Of a DNA stretch of 64,000 nt, positions 1-12,500 are shown in pieces. The number at the start of each line of letters is the position of its first letter. Position 1 is the stretch's first letter. The notes under the pieces are model-generated. The model was given only the letters and a program-made list of their open reading frames with translations. It was not told the origin of the DNA and searched no databases. The position numbers and the translations under genes were made by a program. This DNA comes from Parelaphostrongylus tenuis (taxonomy: Eukaryota; Nematoda; Chromadorea; Rhabditida; Metastrongylidae), in contig JAHQIW010007107.1 of assembly GCA_019055375.1 (NCBI GenBank), positions 124,001-188,000 of the forward strand, read 5' to 3'.

Positions 1-1502
1 GTTTCCATTTGAGTATCGTTGTTGTTCTCAGTCACGCTTCTTCTTGCGATTAGGCAGCCATGTTTAACCGAGACAATGAGGTCGTTGACAATCGCAATAG
101 CCGTGCTTTCCCGCTTCTGTAGGTTGAGTGAGATGTCCTGCTTACGTTAAATGCAGAAAGCAATAAAACTGATTCTTTACCTTTGATATCTAACCACGTG
201 AAGTCTCATACTAAGCACCTCTTGAACTGGTTTATACAATCGTGCATATTACCTATGAAGCTTGTCGACTATTGAAGGACTATCATGTGAAGTCGTCCGC
301 GTATGTGCATTGGACATATACTCGGATCTGACTGCGTAATGAAGTATCTATTCAGTGGCGAGTTGTTGAAAATGGCCGACCACGCACGTTGGTTCCGGAT
401 GGTACGACTATTATGAACGTCAATCATAGTGCTGTGGTAAACGGTAGGAACTACTTCAAGCTCTAATGTCCTGGTGTCAGTAATAGCAGCTGTGATGATA
501 TCTTTGTCATTATTATTGTTACTGCCATTATTTACACCAGATTTTCTACAATAAGTTGGGTATCCGGTTGGTAAAGACGTATTTATATGCCTTGTACTCT
601 ATCTAGAGCTATCAAAGACTGTAGTGTTTATCTGCCGCATGATCGAAGAAGCGTTAGCTGAGTTGTTGATAAAACTAGTCTTTATAAATTTCCACTGTAG
701 CTTACGTTTTGATTCATTACCTTCTTCAAAACCAAGTGATTCGACTAAGGTATCCGTAACAGTGATTTTCTCTGTTAGTAGAGTCCTCGTTATTGTGTCG
801 AGCCGAGTCGAGTAGATGGTGCTCCCCACAAATGTGGTAACCTCTATACCAGTTCTCCAGGGTAAAGAATGACTCTATGGTGGTTGTCATCTAACCTTAT
901 CTGCTTTCATAGTAGCAGTTTATCCAGTATACTTCAAGCAGAAATCATTATATTTGGCCGCCTTTAGCGGTGGTATGATGTCATAATATACCCAATGACG
1001 TAGAGTGGTGTGCAAAAACTTTTGCGTCGGCCTAGATTCGAACCCACATTTCATACTATCCGGGTGCGCGCTCAACCGTTGCACTACCGACGCCCGTTTC
1101 GAGCTTTTTGTACACCACTCTACATCATTGTATATTTGTAGCAGAATACTTTATCTGTGCATTGCCTCAGTGCAGACGATTCGGCTCAATGCGGCCATGC
1201 TTCTATCAGTATAATAAGTGTTTAGCTATTAATGTCATTAACTCTCACCGACTCGAGCCGCTGTTGGCGTTTTCCTTTATTGGCTTTTTTTTTCTTTAGT
1301 CCACTGAGCCTCTAAATGTTTACTATATCTATCTATACAATTGTATATACGTTGAATTTATCCTTTAGAGATGACAAATTCAGAGCATCACCAAATAAAT
1401 AAAAGTCCTTCTTTGGTTTACTTACTTCGATTTCGTTTATTTCTACTTTTAAACGTCTATTGCGTATTTTTCGCATTTATTCAACACCTTATGATTATTC
1501 AG
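1..1502. other. Non-coding or intronic stretch upstream of the Ig gene exons
   Basis: No convincing exon is visible here apart from the tRNA-Gly-like repeat at 993-1132. The missing first half of the immunoglobulin domain that ends at 1661 should lie in or before this stretch, but no segment with the expected Cys and Trp framework residues was found. The small open frames here have no recognisable content. Confidence 0.4.
993..1132 (-). repeat. Single unit of the tRNA-Gly-like terminal-inverted-repeat element (family B)
   Basis: The unit starts CAATGACGTAGAGTGGTGTG and ends with its inverted counterpart CACTCTACATCATTG. Between these the minus strand carries a tRNA-Gly-like core: GTCGGTAGTGCAACGGTT (A-box-like) and GGTTCGAATC (B box). 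Compared with the full twin element at 13512-14108, this copy has only one tRNA module. Confidence 0.65.
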
Positions 1503-4500
1503 TTAGTTGCCTCAGAGCCAACTTTAGGAACCATCAACGGTCACGAGCTGGTCAGTGGCGAACTGGTGTTGCTCGATGTCTCGACGTCTGATGGAGCTGA
1601 GTATCAGTGTGTGGTACGGAATCGTTTTGCTGCTGAACACAGTACACTGTCAACTCTCAAGGTCCACTTTAAATTATAAGCACTTTTTCTGTATCGCAGC
1701 AAAAAGAGTGTATCTCACTGTCTCACACTATTTTTTGAAGCTACTCTTCTTTCAACTTCGACTTTTCATTTCGTTGCCAACATCTATTTTTCGTCTGTAG
1801 TACCGATTATCGACAAACTCAAACCAGTGAAGATCGTTCAGTCTCGTCACTTGCCAAAACTGCCGTCAATGAACTTCTGCTTGGCCAGTAACACGAAAAA
1901 TGTCGCAGTTTTGTAGGAGGCCCGTTAGTTTTCACTGATCATAACGATAAAGCTACCATGATTAGCTCGTCAAACCCTGCAGCGGCGTACGTTGATTCCT
2001 AGCTGCTCTTGTGGATGTAAATGTCCTACATCTAATCAGCTTTAGAAACCTTAGGAGAGCGATGAATAAGAGCCAATGTAAACGTTTTGATACTCTGCAA
2101 CACTCGAGTTCAAGAGGAGGTCCTAAATCATTGAAGGAAGCAGGTTATACAAAGTTTTTGATCCAGTTATTTACGTAAGAAACCCTTTATCACGCAGTTA
2201 ATTATTCAGTCATATTCATGACTTTTTGCCACCTCTGGACTAAAAAATTTGTTTTATTGCGCTTTTTGATTGAATTATTTTGCAATCTATTCATATTTTC
2301 TTATTTAAGATATTTCAAGTGCCTGTATTTTCTAACGAACCTGATGATATGTCGTTGCTTATTGGACAGAACGCGAAAATCATGTGTGCCGCCACTGGTA
2401 CGTTCACCTAATGAAAACTATGCCTATTGGTTGATTCATACTTCTATTTCATTTGGTTAACGTCCGAAATATTGTTATGAAGTCGTTCAACCTATAGTTT
2501 TGAAAGAGTTAATCTATAAAGTGACTTAAAAGAGTTCGTAACAGCGTCCTATCGCAGGTTTTTGATTATACTTTGAAAAATGTCTGCTCCTCTTGTTCTG
2601 TCGTGGGACTTTAATGAGTCTTGTATTGTGTTGATGTAGTCTGCAGTACTGAATCCTTCTCAAAATTCTACTTGTTTATATAGCTGTCCTTCGTCCAGTG
2701 TTCTGTCAATCCTGTTTAGGATGACTCGAGTAAAAAGTTTATAGACAACGGACAGGTAGCAGATTGAGCGACAAATGCCTATGTCGTGAAGGTCTCCATT
2801 TTTGAAGAATTACACTGTGTTGTTGGTTTTCCATTGACTGGGAGCCTTGCATTCTAACAGGTAACGAGTGAAGAGCCGAGCCAGGGTGCTGATGAGGAAT
2901 GGCAGTAGGTTCTTCAGGTGTTCTGGCCTATCCCCTCTGAATCAGGTGTTCCTCAATTCTTCACCGACGGGATAGCGTGTCGGATTTTGAAGGAAGAACT
3001 GATGGAGCAATAAATCCATCTTCTTTCAATTCATATGACGGTAAGAGGGCTTGGCTATGCAAGAGGTCCGATTAGTAGTCGCGGGTGGTTTTCTTCATTG
3101 TCCATCTGGAAGCTGTAGCTGCCGCATTAGGGCGTTGTAGTGCAATCACCTTTATGTTGTAATTGGCGAAGCTTCGGTGGGCTTTACGAGTACCCTTTCC
3201 AGTTTCTACAGCTTAGTAAATCAATGGTTCTGCAGCTTGGTATATAAAGGCTTTGCATATATAATCCCCTGTTTCCATGCGACACGCCCCAGACCACTCT
3301 ATCTAACACACGGCGACGATCGGTTTATTCAGATAGACACACGCGGTTCGCTTAGGCTACATGGTGATAGGACGTAGTTTTTTAGGTATTCCGCCTCCAG
3401 TAATCAAATGGTCGAAGGACGGTGGCGCTGCGTTTCCGGCAGCTCTTCAACATCGGCTTTTCGTCCGCCCAAATGATGACCATCTCTACGTCGTTAACGT
3501 GACCAGAGAGGATCAGGCTTGTTATTCAAGCTTGATATTTTTCTCTAAATAACGCAAAATTATGCAGTGTGACAAGAAAAACCCCGAGAAAGAATCAGAA
3601 AGAAGTATCTGAAAAAAGTTGTTGGAATCCGGTCGCAAAAATTCTCAAAAAAGATTAAACTGGTTGAGGAACAAGAATTTTCAAGAGGTTAAAATAGATC
3701 TTACTTTTTATCACCTGCGAAAAATTATCTTAGCGATTTGCGTTCATCACAGGGTGTATACACATGTCATGCTGTCAACGATGCCGGAACCATACAAGCA
3801 AGCGCAATGTTAAGAATCTATGGTTAGTTCTCGCCTGCTTCATTACCTTTAGTAGTTGTAATTGATCATGATTTGATCTAATATCGTATAATTTGCTTTA
3901 AATCATGCTTTCTCAATAGTTTTCATGCTCGCTTTCGGTAGGCAGTTATTTGGCGATCTCTTTCGTGATTCCAAAACACTGATGTCTTGTCTAATAAAGT
4001 TTTATTTGTAATTTTCACTCGCCATTTACCCGTTCGTCTAATTTAAAGATGGACATAGTTTTAATACTAGTGTATTGGTTGAACTTGTTAATGAGTCCTA
4101 TTTCCTATTGCTTGCCGCAAAGGCAGAGTCTTTGGCTCTCGTTGGGCAATAGCAGGTGAATGCGCGACCAAAGCGATAGAGCGCTTTGTCATTTGACCAT
4201 TCGATGAATGAGCAAGAACATATTTAAATTTTTTCATTGTTTATGGAGAGGTTCTTTTTAACGAAAGTAAGCTAATGAGAAAATTTGTGCTCTTATACAA
4301 TTCTTCATTGCTCAACATATGATCCTCGATGTTTTTTTTGACCTTGTGTTTCTTTTGCAGAAAACTCTTTCAACGTCACGTTGAAAGACACAGTGATTTG
4401 TGTAAATGACACTTTGCTTTTGGATTGCTATGCGGATATATCTCATCCATCGCAAAGAATGGTCAGTTCTTTCTCGTCATCGCTTCCTTATTTTTACTTC

Positions 4501-5725
4501 TTCACTTATCCATCCTTTTAGTAAGACATCTATACATTGTGGTTATCTCTGATTGACGCTTTACCGAACTTCCTAACGTTTTTTAGTAACTTCTGAAAGC
4601 GAGAGCGAGAGAGAGAGAGAGAGAGAGAGAGGGTACTATGGGAGTGGTAGAAAGCTCAAAAACAAACCAACAAGAGGAGATTCTTTCTTTTTCTCTAAAT
4701 ACCCGTTCAAGTTTTCCTTGTCATTAATTAATTGGAAGGAATCCTCCGTTTCACCAGGTACTTCTATTACTAACTATATCATTTCAGTTCTGAATAATCT
4801 ACTTTCATTCCCACCCAGCAAAATGCGCTGAATGTAGTGCACCATTTGCATGTCGATCTCTGTTCTTTCGGCGACAGAAAACTAGTGCCCAAATTTGCTG
4901 CTGAGAGCAAAGGCTGGTTACAATGTATGGGAAAGAACAAACCGAAACTTTCCTAGGATTCTAAAGGAAACCAATTCGGCCAGTATTCAGAAAAAAATCA
5001 TGAAAATCGAAAATCTTTGAGTATTAACCCAACCTATACGTGACTCCGAAGATTTTCGGTGATGATAGATGAAAGGAAACAAATGATTGAATAAAGTTGC
5101 GTACACACAAAAGGTGATTTCATAGCAAATTGATGACTGGATGAATGAGTTTCCATTTGGATATGAACTACTTTGTTGCGATTTTTCTTGCCTTTTCTAT
5201 TTTGTTTTCTACTGCTGAATCTCCTTCAACCATTGCTACTATGATTGTCTGAACTTAACAACCTTCAACAGTCATTTTCATTTAGAAGTGGACGTTAAAT
5301 GGTGAGCCAGTGTTTGTTGATGATGAACGAGTGTCACTCAAAGCTCTTGGACAAATTCTCGCCATCAAAAAGGTCCATATTTTTCAATAAAAATATCACT
5401 CCGTTTCCAGTGTCTCTTATCAGTATGTCCTACAAGTAGTTTTTTTACGTTTCACTCATTCCCATTCTTCATCATCTTTGTTTTTCTTTCTCGTTATCGG
5501 CTTTCTTTGTAGGTTCAAGCAAGCGATTCTGGTGAATATGCATGCGAACTGTGGGCTGGCAATGATCAGTTGGCCCGACAAACAGCCGTCATCATGGTAG
5601 TCGGTCGTGAGGAGATCAAGAAGGAAATGAATCCACATCGAACGATTTCCTTCCAACCGACATCCATCCTTCTTATACTAATCTTCTTCTTAGCTTCGTA
5701 TGGTTTTCGATTTTCTAGAAACTGA
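1503..5725 (+). CDS. Immunoglobulin-superfamily cell-surface protein, probably GPI-anchored (3' part; 7 exons seen)
   Basis: Exons with matching phases: 1503-1661 (start uncertain; 1516 is possible), 2310-2397, 3386-3516, 3753-3822, 4361-4461, 5286-5372 and 5513-5725 (TGA). They encode about 282 residues. First comes the end of one Ig domain (SDGAEYQC). Then there is a complete I-set domain (Cys in IMCAATG, Trp in VIKWSKDG, then DQGVYTC) and a third domain (Cys in LLLDCYAD, Trp in MKWTLNGEP, then DSGEYACELW). The C-terminus is a linker (GREEIKKEMNPHR) followed by a hydrophobic run (TSILLILIFFLASYGF) and a very short tail, which suggests a GPI signal or a minimal membrane anchor. The role is probably adhesion or recognition at the cell surface. 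The intron after 3516 starts with GC. N-terminal exons lie upstream of the window. Small nematode GPI-linked Ig proteins such as WRK-1 are possible relatives, but orthology was not established. Confidence 0.8.
2530..3060 (-). pseudogene. RTE-type non-LTR retrotransposon reverse transcriptase fragment
   Basis: Read on the minus strand with frameshifts, this gives the RTE thumb/palm signature: a KKGD-like GDLHDIG, then ICYLSVVYKLFTRVILNRI, DEGQ and EGFSTADYINT. These correspond to GNYRPICLLSVxYKLFTRVILNRI and GFRKGFSTxDHI in intact RTE elements. It lies antisense inside the second visible intron of the Ig gene (2398-3385). Several stops and frame changes show it is dead. Sister copies occur at 18830, 35090, 37560 and 50920. 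Confidence 0.7.
4588..4632. repeat. (GA)n microsatellite
   Basis: A run of GAGAGAGAG dinucleotides, preceded by imperfect GCGAGA units, in an intron of the Ig gene. Confidence 0.9.
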
Positions 5726-6553
5726 CCAGGAACTAAGCCCATTTTCAAATTTCTGATTTCCAACACGTTCTAAAAGGGTTAATTAGTGGTAATACTTAAG
5801 CTTTCCAGTATCTCTACAATTTTCATAGAACATTGTTAATGGTCTTAGCTAAATTTTACCCACTCTCTGGCTCTGAATACCAGCTCTGCTTAAGGGTTTT
5901 TCTTTCGTTTTTATTTGTTTTAAGCTTCTCTTAAGAGGCTTATTTACAGAATTTTCACGCTGACAACGTGCTTTATGGGATTTCGAAGAGTATGCAACAG
6001 CGGAAAAGTGACAGATCGTCCAGAACCAGTGTGAATGAGATGTCTCAAAACGACATCGACAGAAACACATCGACATCATGTCGAAGAGTGCGATATGACC
6101 GAAGGAGCCACGAATAAATGAGTCATCCAGGTCGATCCTGAAGACGTTCAATCTCCGCCCACGAGCAGAGTTGTATGTGTTACAAAAATACTCTGTTTTT
6201 AGGTAGTTCCGATTGATTTTGACGTTACCACGATTTATTGTTATAATTCTCTCATCAATTTCAAGATTTACATAAACATTTCTTCATTCAGTAATATAAT
6301 ATATATTTTATCTATTAACTATTGACTTCTCAAGCATCCACATCTATGAAAAATATCAAAATGTGAAATAATCCATAAAAATTTGTGGCGCTAGAAACTT
6401 TTTTGTCTTTGCAAGGCTACAGTCATTGATGAAAGAACTTTTGTATGTTCAAAGAATATTGTAATTGAGCACAACGATAATTAATGTCGACTAGCATACA
6501 GTTATCACTGGATCGATCGTACTCACAGGGATTATGTAGTTGTCGTAGAATTA
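5726..6553. other. Convergent intergenic region between the Ig gene and the acidic-protein gene
   Basis: The Ig gene stops at 5725 on the plus strand and the acidic-protein gene stops at 6554 on the minus strand, so this roughly 0.8-kb gap holds both 3' ends. The minus-strand 100-codon frame at 5849-6151 has no recognisable domain and is probably accidental. No repeat family was recognised. Confidence 0.5.
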
Positions 6554-9500
6554 TTAAATGAGCTTCTCGGAGAACTCTTCGTCAGTCATCGCTTCTCGAG
6601 CTTCAAAATTCATTTTAACCTTCACTGACGAGAACTGATTTGTTGGCGATGAGTCGTCCTCTAACACGATTTTCGTTACCGCCAACGATTTCTAAAGCCA
6701 AATCAATGTAAGCATTCGAAAAGTAATACCGAAAAAAGTAACGAGTGAGCTTGAAAAATTAATAGTGGACAGTCCTATGCTTGCTTAGAGACGTATTAGT
6801 GTGTGCATCTGTTTCTTTTTTCCCCCTCTGAGGAGCAAACATTGAAAAGTTGATGGTATTTCATGCCTCAGTATTGAATTTCCTATTAACAGTACTAAAA
6901 AAGTTCTTACTTTCTCCGAAGTCTTCTCCGTCTCGTCGTCCGACTTTGTTTTGTTGAATAAGTTCGTGCCCACATCATTCGTGCTCAAGACGTTGCCGTT
7001 ATTCTTGCCGCTGACTTCTGATGGGCTATCTGGTGGGACGTGTAGGACTTTATGAATGTTCACGATGCCTTGAGATCGTTGAATTGGCGGCATAGTCTCG
7101 CGACTTTCTTCATCGTCACTAGTCTCATCAGAAGAGGTGTCAACATACATGATAGATGTCGGAGCAGTTGACGGTGGATCGGGCGTCTCTAGAAAAGAAT
7201 GAATTGTGAGCTGCGCTGATAAACGAGGAAACGCAGGATGAACAAAAAAGTTGAGTGTTGACGAACGATGACTAAATTGTTTTCGGATAATATTCATACT
7301 CACCATAGTTTGTAAATAAATAAGATTTTATAATGTTATGCCTCTTAGCCCACAAAAATAACATTGCGCAGTGAATCGAATATTCGAGTGCTATAACTAG
7401 TATTCAAGTACTGTAACTAGTGAATATTCGAGTACTACAACTGACTGTCCTATTACGTTCAAAAGTTCATAGAGCATAATGCTTCGTGTTACACCCTCTT
7501 TGCCTCTTTTTTGAAGTAATATCGTTTCATCGAGGCGCGTACACTTCTGGGAGTTGAACTTCAAAGAACATTAAATTTTTAACTTCGAAACTAGACATTG
7601 CCCTAAAAAAAATAGTCCCGAGGTGACGAACATCCTTACGATTTCAGTTATTCAAAGACAAAGATAACCTGATAGCTCCTTGACATGGCTATTTGGCCTC
7701 CAAGTAAAATTATTTAGTCACTCGCAGTTACTGGACCGCGCCATTTTCGATGAAGACATGCCAATAAGGTATTTATTCAATGACACAGCAATAAGTGGTA
7801 GGTGTAGACGTTAGTTAAAAATCAAATGAGCTGGGTTTGCATAACTAGTCTTCAATAACTGACCGCCTCATTAGGGGTTGAGGTTGATCTGAAAGACGAT
7901 GTGAAGTGCATAGTTCATCACTCAGCAGCTTTCTTCTAACTAAGAAAAAGACAGTCATAAGTAGTTCCCGTCATTCTCTGTCATCCTGGTGACAATATAG
8001 TCATTAATTAGAAGATTAACATCTATGTTAACATTAGTCCGGCCGTTGAGACTCGAGGGAAAGGTAATTTTGACCAGCTGTCAAACTTCTGGTTGAAGAA
8101 AATTTTTCTGGTTCTTGCATGATTCATCTTCATCCATGATATTGGCCCTTCAAGCGTTGAGGTAAGTAACATTTCAACTCAAGAAAACCTTAATGCATTA
8201 CAAAAAGGAGGAATAAACATGTGAAGAGATAAAATCTAAGATCAGATGTACCGCATCTTTTTCTATACTTCTTCTATTGAGATGTAAAGAAAATGTCAAG
8301 TGAAGTATGTATAACCTTTTCTTGATAAAGCAAAACGACAATCAACAAAGATTACCGAGGTTTGCTGATGGTGATTTGCGTTGTACACCACGCTGAGAGT
8401 CATTGATGATAATTTCCTCATCAGATTCCGTTTCATCTTCACTCGCTTGTGATGATGCTGAACTCGCACCAACTTTCTCCATGACTGAATGCGAGTGTTT
8501 CTTGTCAAATTTGAACTCGGACCAGCGTTCGCAGTATCATCCTCCTCCAAATCCGAATTTTCCTCATCGGTTCTCTCTCCTTCGCCCACCTTTCCGTCTG
8601 CATCGGTAGAATCATTCATTGATTCCGTAGATTTTTCGTTTATTTTCGATGTCGACGGATTCTCTAGCGAAGATGTTTGAGAGGGCTCGTTCTCATAAGT
8701 TTCTGAAACACCCAACTGTTTTCTCGTCGTCTAAGCAGTCTCGTTGCTTCTCAGATGGCCGCGACACAGACTGCAGTTGAAGGCGTGAGAGCTCAGCCTC
8801 GTCGACTTCTTCAACCACGTCTGTGCTGATGGATATGGCATCCTGAAAGGAATGTATGGATTTTGAGGGAATTTCCAAGATTCTTTTCCATACATTTTCC
8901 AGAATCTTTTACTATATATTTGTGACATTGTAAATGTTCACTCCGCATATTTCAAGTTTAGAAGAATGTTAGAAAATTCTTGTTTATTTTGTTTCAAAAC
9001 TTAAAGAGCAGCGCTTTGGAAGACGAAACTCCAGCATTTATAATAAGGTCTCGACAGAAGTTTTATGATAAATCTAAGTTGAAAAAAGACGTTTCATGGT
9101 ACTCTCAAAGGATCGATACAGAAAAGCAATAAACGCACAAATAAGTTGAAGAATTGGCTTGAAAGAATTCTTACTATCTTTACACAGAATTGTTATGGTA
9201 ATATAACTACATATCCAACAACGCCATATTTATGCAAAACTCTGAACCTCATGTGGGATTTGCCGCTTCACCTTTGGCAAGGCGCGTACAAATCACCAAA
9301 TTACCAAAGCTCCCGCTCTGTCATTTTTGGAGTTTGAAAACTCAATTGCTTATATACCTCTGAATTCTTTGAGTATTTGAAATTACTTTGTTAGTTATAA
9401 AAACACTATTTCAAACTCGCGTAGGATTGTTTGATCAGCAATGAATGCAGAAACTTATGCGAAATAATGAATAAAGAGCGACTGAAAATGAAATTAAACA

Positions 9501-12500
9501 AATGGAGTACGATAAATCAAGACCTATGGAGAAAAATGAATGATACAATGAACAATCCCACTCACCAAACTGGAAAATGAATTCATTGAATGGAATATAT
9601 GTGAAGAAGGATTAAGTCGAAGGTAACCCGACCTCAATGACAGTGTCGACGTCTTCCGTCTTGTCGTCTCCAATAATCTCATCCATCATGATGTCATTCA
9701 TGATTAAGTCGTCGTTTGTCGCCTTTCCGACTAAAATCCTCGCTTGCGATCGATCAGCTGTCGGTTCTTCTAGAAACGTTAACTATCATTTTTTCCTAGC
9801 TCCAATTTGTAAATTAGGCTCATAAAAAGTTTTAGTACTCTGAGTACATCTCGAAAACTCATTACCTCATTAGATATATTTTACCTTCATTATACACTCA
9901 TTGATGTAGAGTGATGTGCAAAACCTTGGCATCAGATGGGAACCGAACCTACATTTCACCCATTCGGGGTCGCACGCTTGAACCGCTGCACTACTGACGC
10001 CTGTTTTGACACCACTATTTCTACGCCAAAACGTATTTATCTGTCAGCAACTAACCGTTAATGGTATGGCACGGGTAATCGCTATCGACATTGAACCCAG
10101 TCACGCTGACAGATATTGAGTGTTAGATGATCAAACACAATTCCTTTTTTAATATAATTTTTAAGAATGTTCAGAGCCTTACCCGAGATTGGTGTGCCAG
10201 AGCCATTCACGTGTTTCGGAGGTCTCGCCCTCTTCGTCAGTGGCCCACGCTCGTCATTAAGCCCTGCACTGTAGCAAGGGGGGAGGCGAATGTGGTGACG
10301 GCACATGTACAATGACATTGTCCTATCACCACTTTTCAGTCGATGGATCGATGGATGCGAAGTTTTGTGACTCTATTGAGACACTTCTGTGATTCATAAA
10401 TCGTCTCCAAATTTTAAATGGTTGAGGTAAGTTACAGAAATATCCACCACCTTTGGACATGGCTGTTTCAGAGGAATAGAGGATGAAACCATACTTTTGA
10501 AAATAGTAGAATCCTTCTCCGCTCATTCCCCTTTGGTTTTCAAGCAACATGTATCTTCTATTACTATGCGATTTTCAAAACCGCTCGAGGTTTCGTCTCA
10601 ACAACATTACAATCCTACTAATAAGCGCATGGTTTCCAGTCTGTCGGCGGCTTTTCGAAACATGATCGTGGCCTACTCTTCTCTGTCTTTTTTTTTCTTC
10701 AACACACCAATCAAATGTAACATATGGTCTCGTATGGTCACCACACATCGTCATTCTTTTTTTCCTGTCACAGCATCAGGAGAAGGTATAACAAGTGCTT
10801 TGAAATTTTACTCTTGCTTGAAAATCGAACCCAAGTATTTGATACAGCTTTCTAATGAACGTCTGTGCTTTTTTTCCTGTCAAAGTTATAACACAGTACA
10901 GAGGTACTGCTTGATCAATATGCGCTTGACGAGTGTCGTTCGTGCGTTCCATGACAGGAGAACTTGAAGTTAAGCTTGACGGAGTAAATAACGAAGTTTA
11001 TTGTTAGAAAACCCCCTTTAACTGCATACCAGCCACAGTTCCGAGTCCACGATCACAGTCTTTGGTGAGATCGACATTAGAAATGAGACTTGCAGAGTAC
11101 TTAGTTTTCATACTTTTCGTTTCGAGTGTTTCTTGAGACCTAGCTCAAATTTCAAAATGCCTTATAGTTATATTTGAACGATGCGTGAGGTCTGTTATGA
11201 GCACTTTTACAATGCAATACACGTGTTTCGGGCTTCCAGCTTCGTCAGTTGCACGATGCCTTTTCGTTCAGTCACTTCCTCGTGGATCTACCCCTAACAT
11301 AGAGGATTCGACGACGAACGTTTTACTAGCGACGTTACGTGTCAAAATCACCAAACGGGCAGTATTGTACACTCGATTGCTCTTGGCTGCACAGTGCACT
11401 GTACTGTATAAATGCCCACAACAAACCTCATGCATAGCTCAAAAAGCTATAAGGCATACTCAGTATACATTCAACGTCGTTTATTTATGAAAGGAATTTA
11501 GTGTATATCAAATAATGAAATAACCGTTATCATATCTGAATTTTTCTCGATCGTTGTAATAATTGACGTTAGGAAGGCTGCTAAAGGTTTGTATCGATAA
11601 TAATATGAAAAAACCCTGTTCAAAGAGTGAAGCGAGTGGGATAGAAATTCAACAGATCCTAAATCTCTTTTAAAAATTGTCTCCGTACTGTCTTATTTGT
11701 AGAGACGGGATTTGGTGGCGCTTTAGGTATAGAAGGTTATCGACTTGAAGGAAAAACAGGACGGTGAACAAGGAGGGAAATCGGAACATAAAGGGTGTCC
11801 GGTAAAAATGATCGGAACCAAGTTTCTGAACTAAACAGGAACTAAAAAAAATAGTTGGGAAATTGGAAATTGAATAACACTTTGAGGTTCTAAACAAAGC
11901 TATACAGTCGAGATGCTAAAACTAGGCATTGAACGGCGAAGTACCGAGTCATGTTTTTATCAACCTTATGCCTACATAAAGAAAACTGATTTATTAGGGT
12001 TGGAAAGATCTGAGGCACTTGTATAAAAACTGAGAATTTGTGCACAAATTCAAAACAAAACAATGATAAATACTCTTCGGTGCATAGGTCATCGTCTTCT
12101 ACGGTTTTCTTCCATCGAGCCGCCAAGTTTTGGATCTGGTCCCGGTTTTGGTCAACCGAAAGCGCATTCTGATGAAGCAAGACACTGCCAGGCGGCACAC
12201 CGCCAAAAGGACCAAAAACAACTCTGATCAATTTGCACAGAGTCAAGATTATGCCGCATCCTGCCTGAAGTCTAATTTGTAAATTGCGCATCTGACTTTG
12301 GCCTTTCCGCATCAATGCAACACTTTTGGAGGGTCGCCAGTTTGAATCGTTCGAAGAAGTTGAAGAATCATGTCAAGAGCTCCTTGATTCGAAGTCGAAG
12401 AAGCTGTCGAATTCGCAAATCCGTAACTTGGTTGGCCGATGGCAGAAAGTTGTAGAAAACGTTGCCTTCATTTTGAAGATTAGCTATTATCGAATACTCA

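Noticed and set aside
8296..8715. Single 139-codon minus-strand exon
   Set aside because: Past 8523 the reading frame loses the acidic composition; splicing out 8485-8522 restores it and gives matching phases to the next exon.
10180..10318. Minus-strand exon-like segment (GLNDERGPLTKRARPPKHVN...) with a GTAAGG donor
   Set aside because: It lies on the hammerhead repeat at 10200-10246; the bases are explained by the ribozyme stems, and the flanking exons of the acidic gene join in phase without it.
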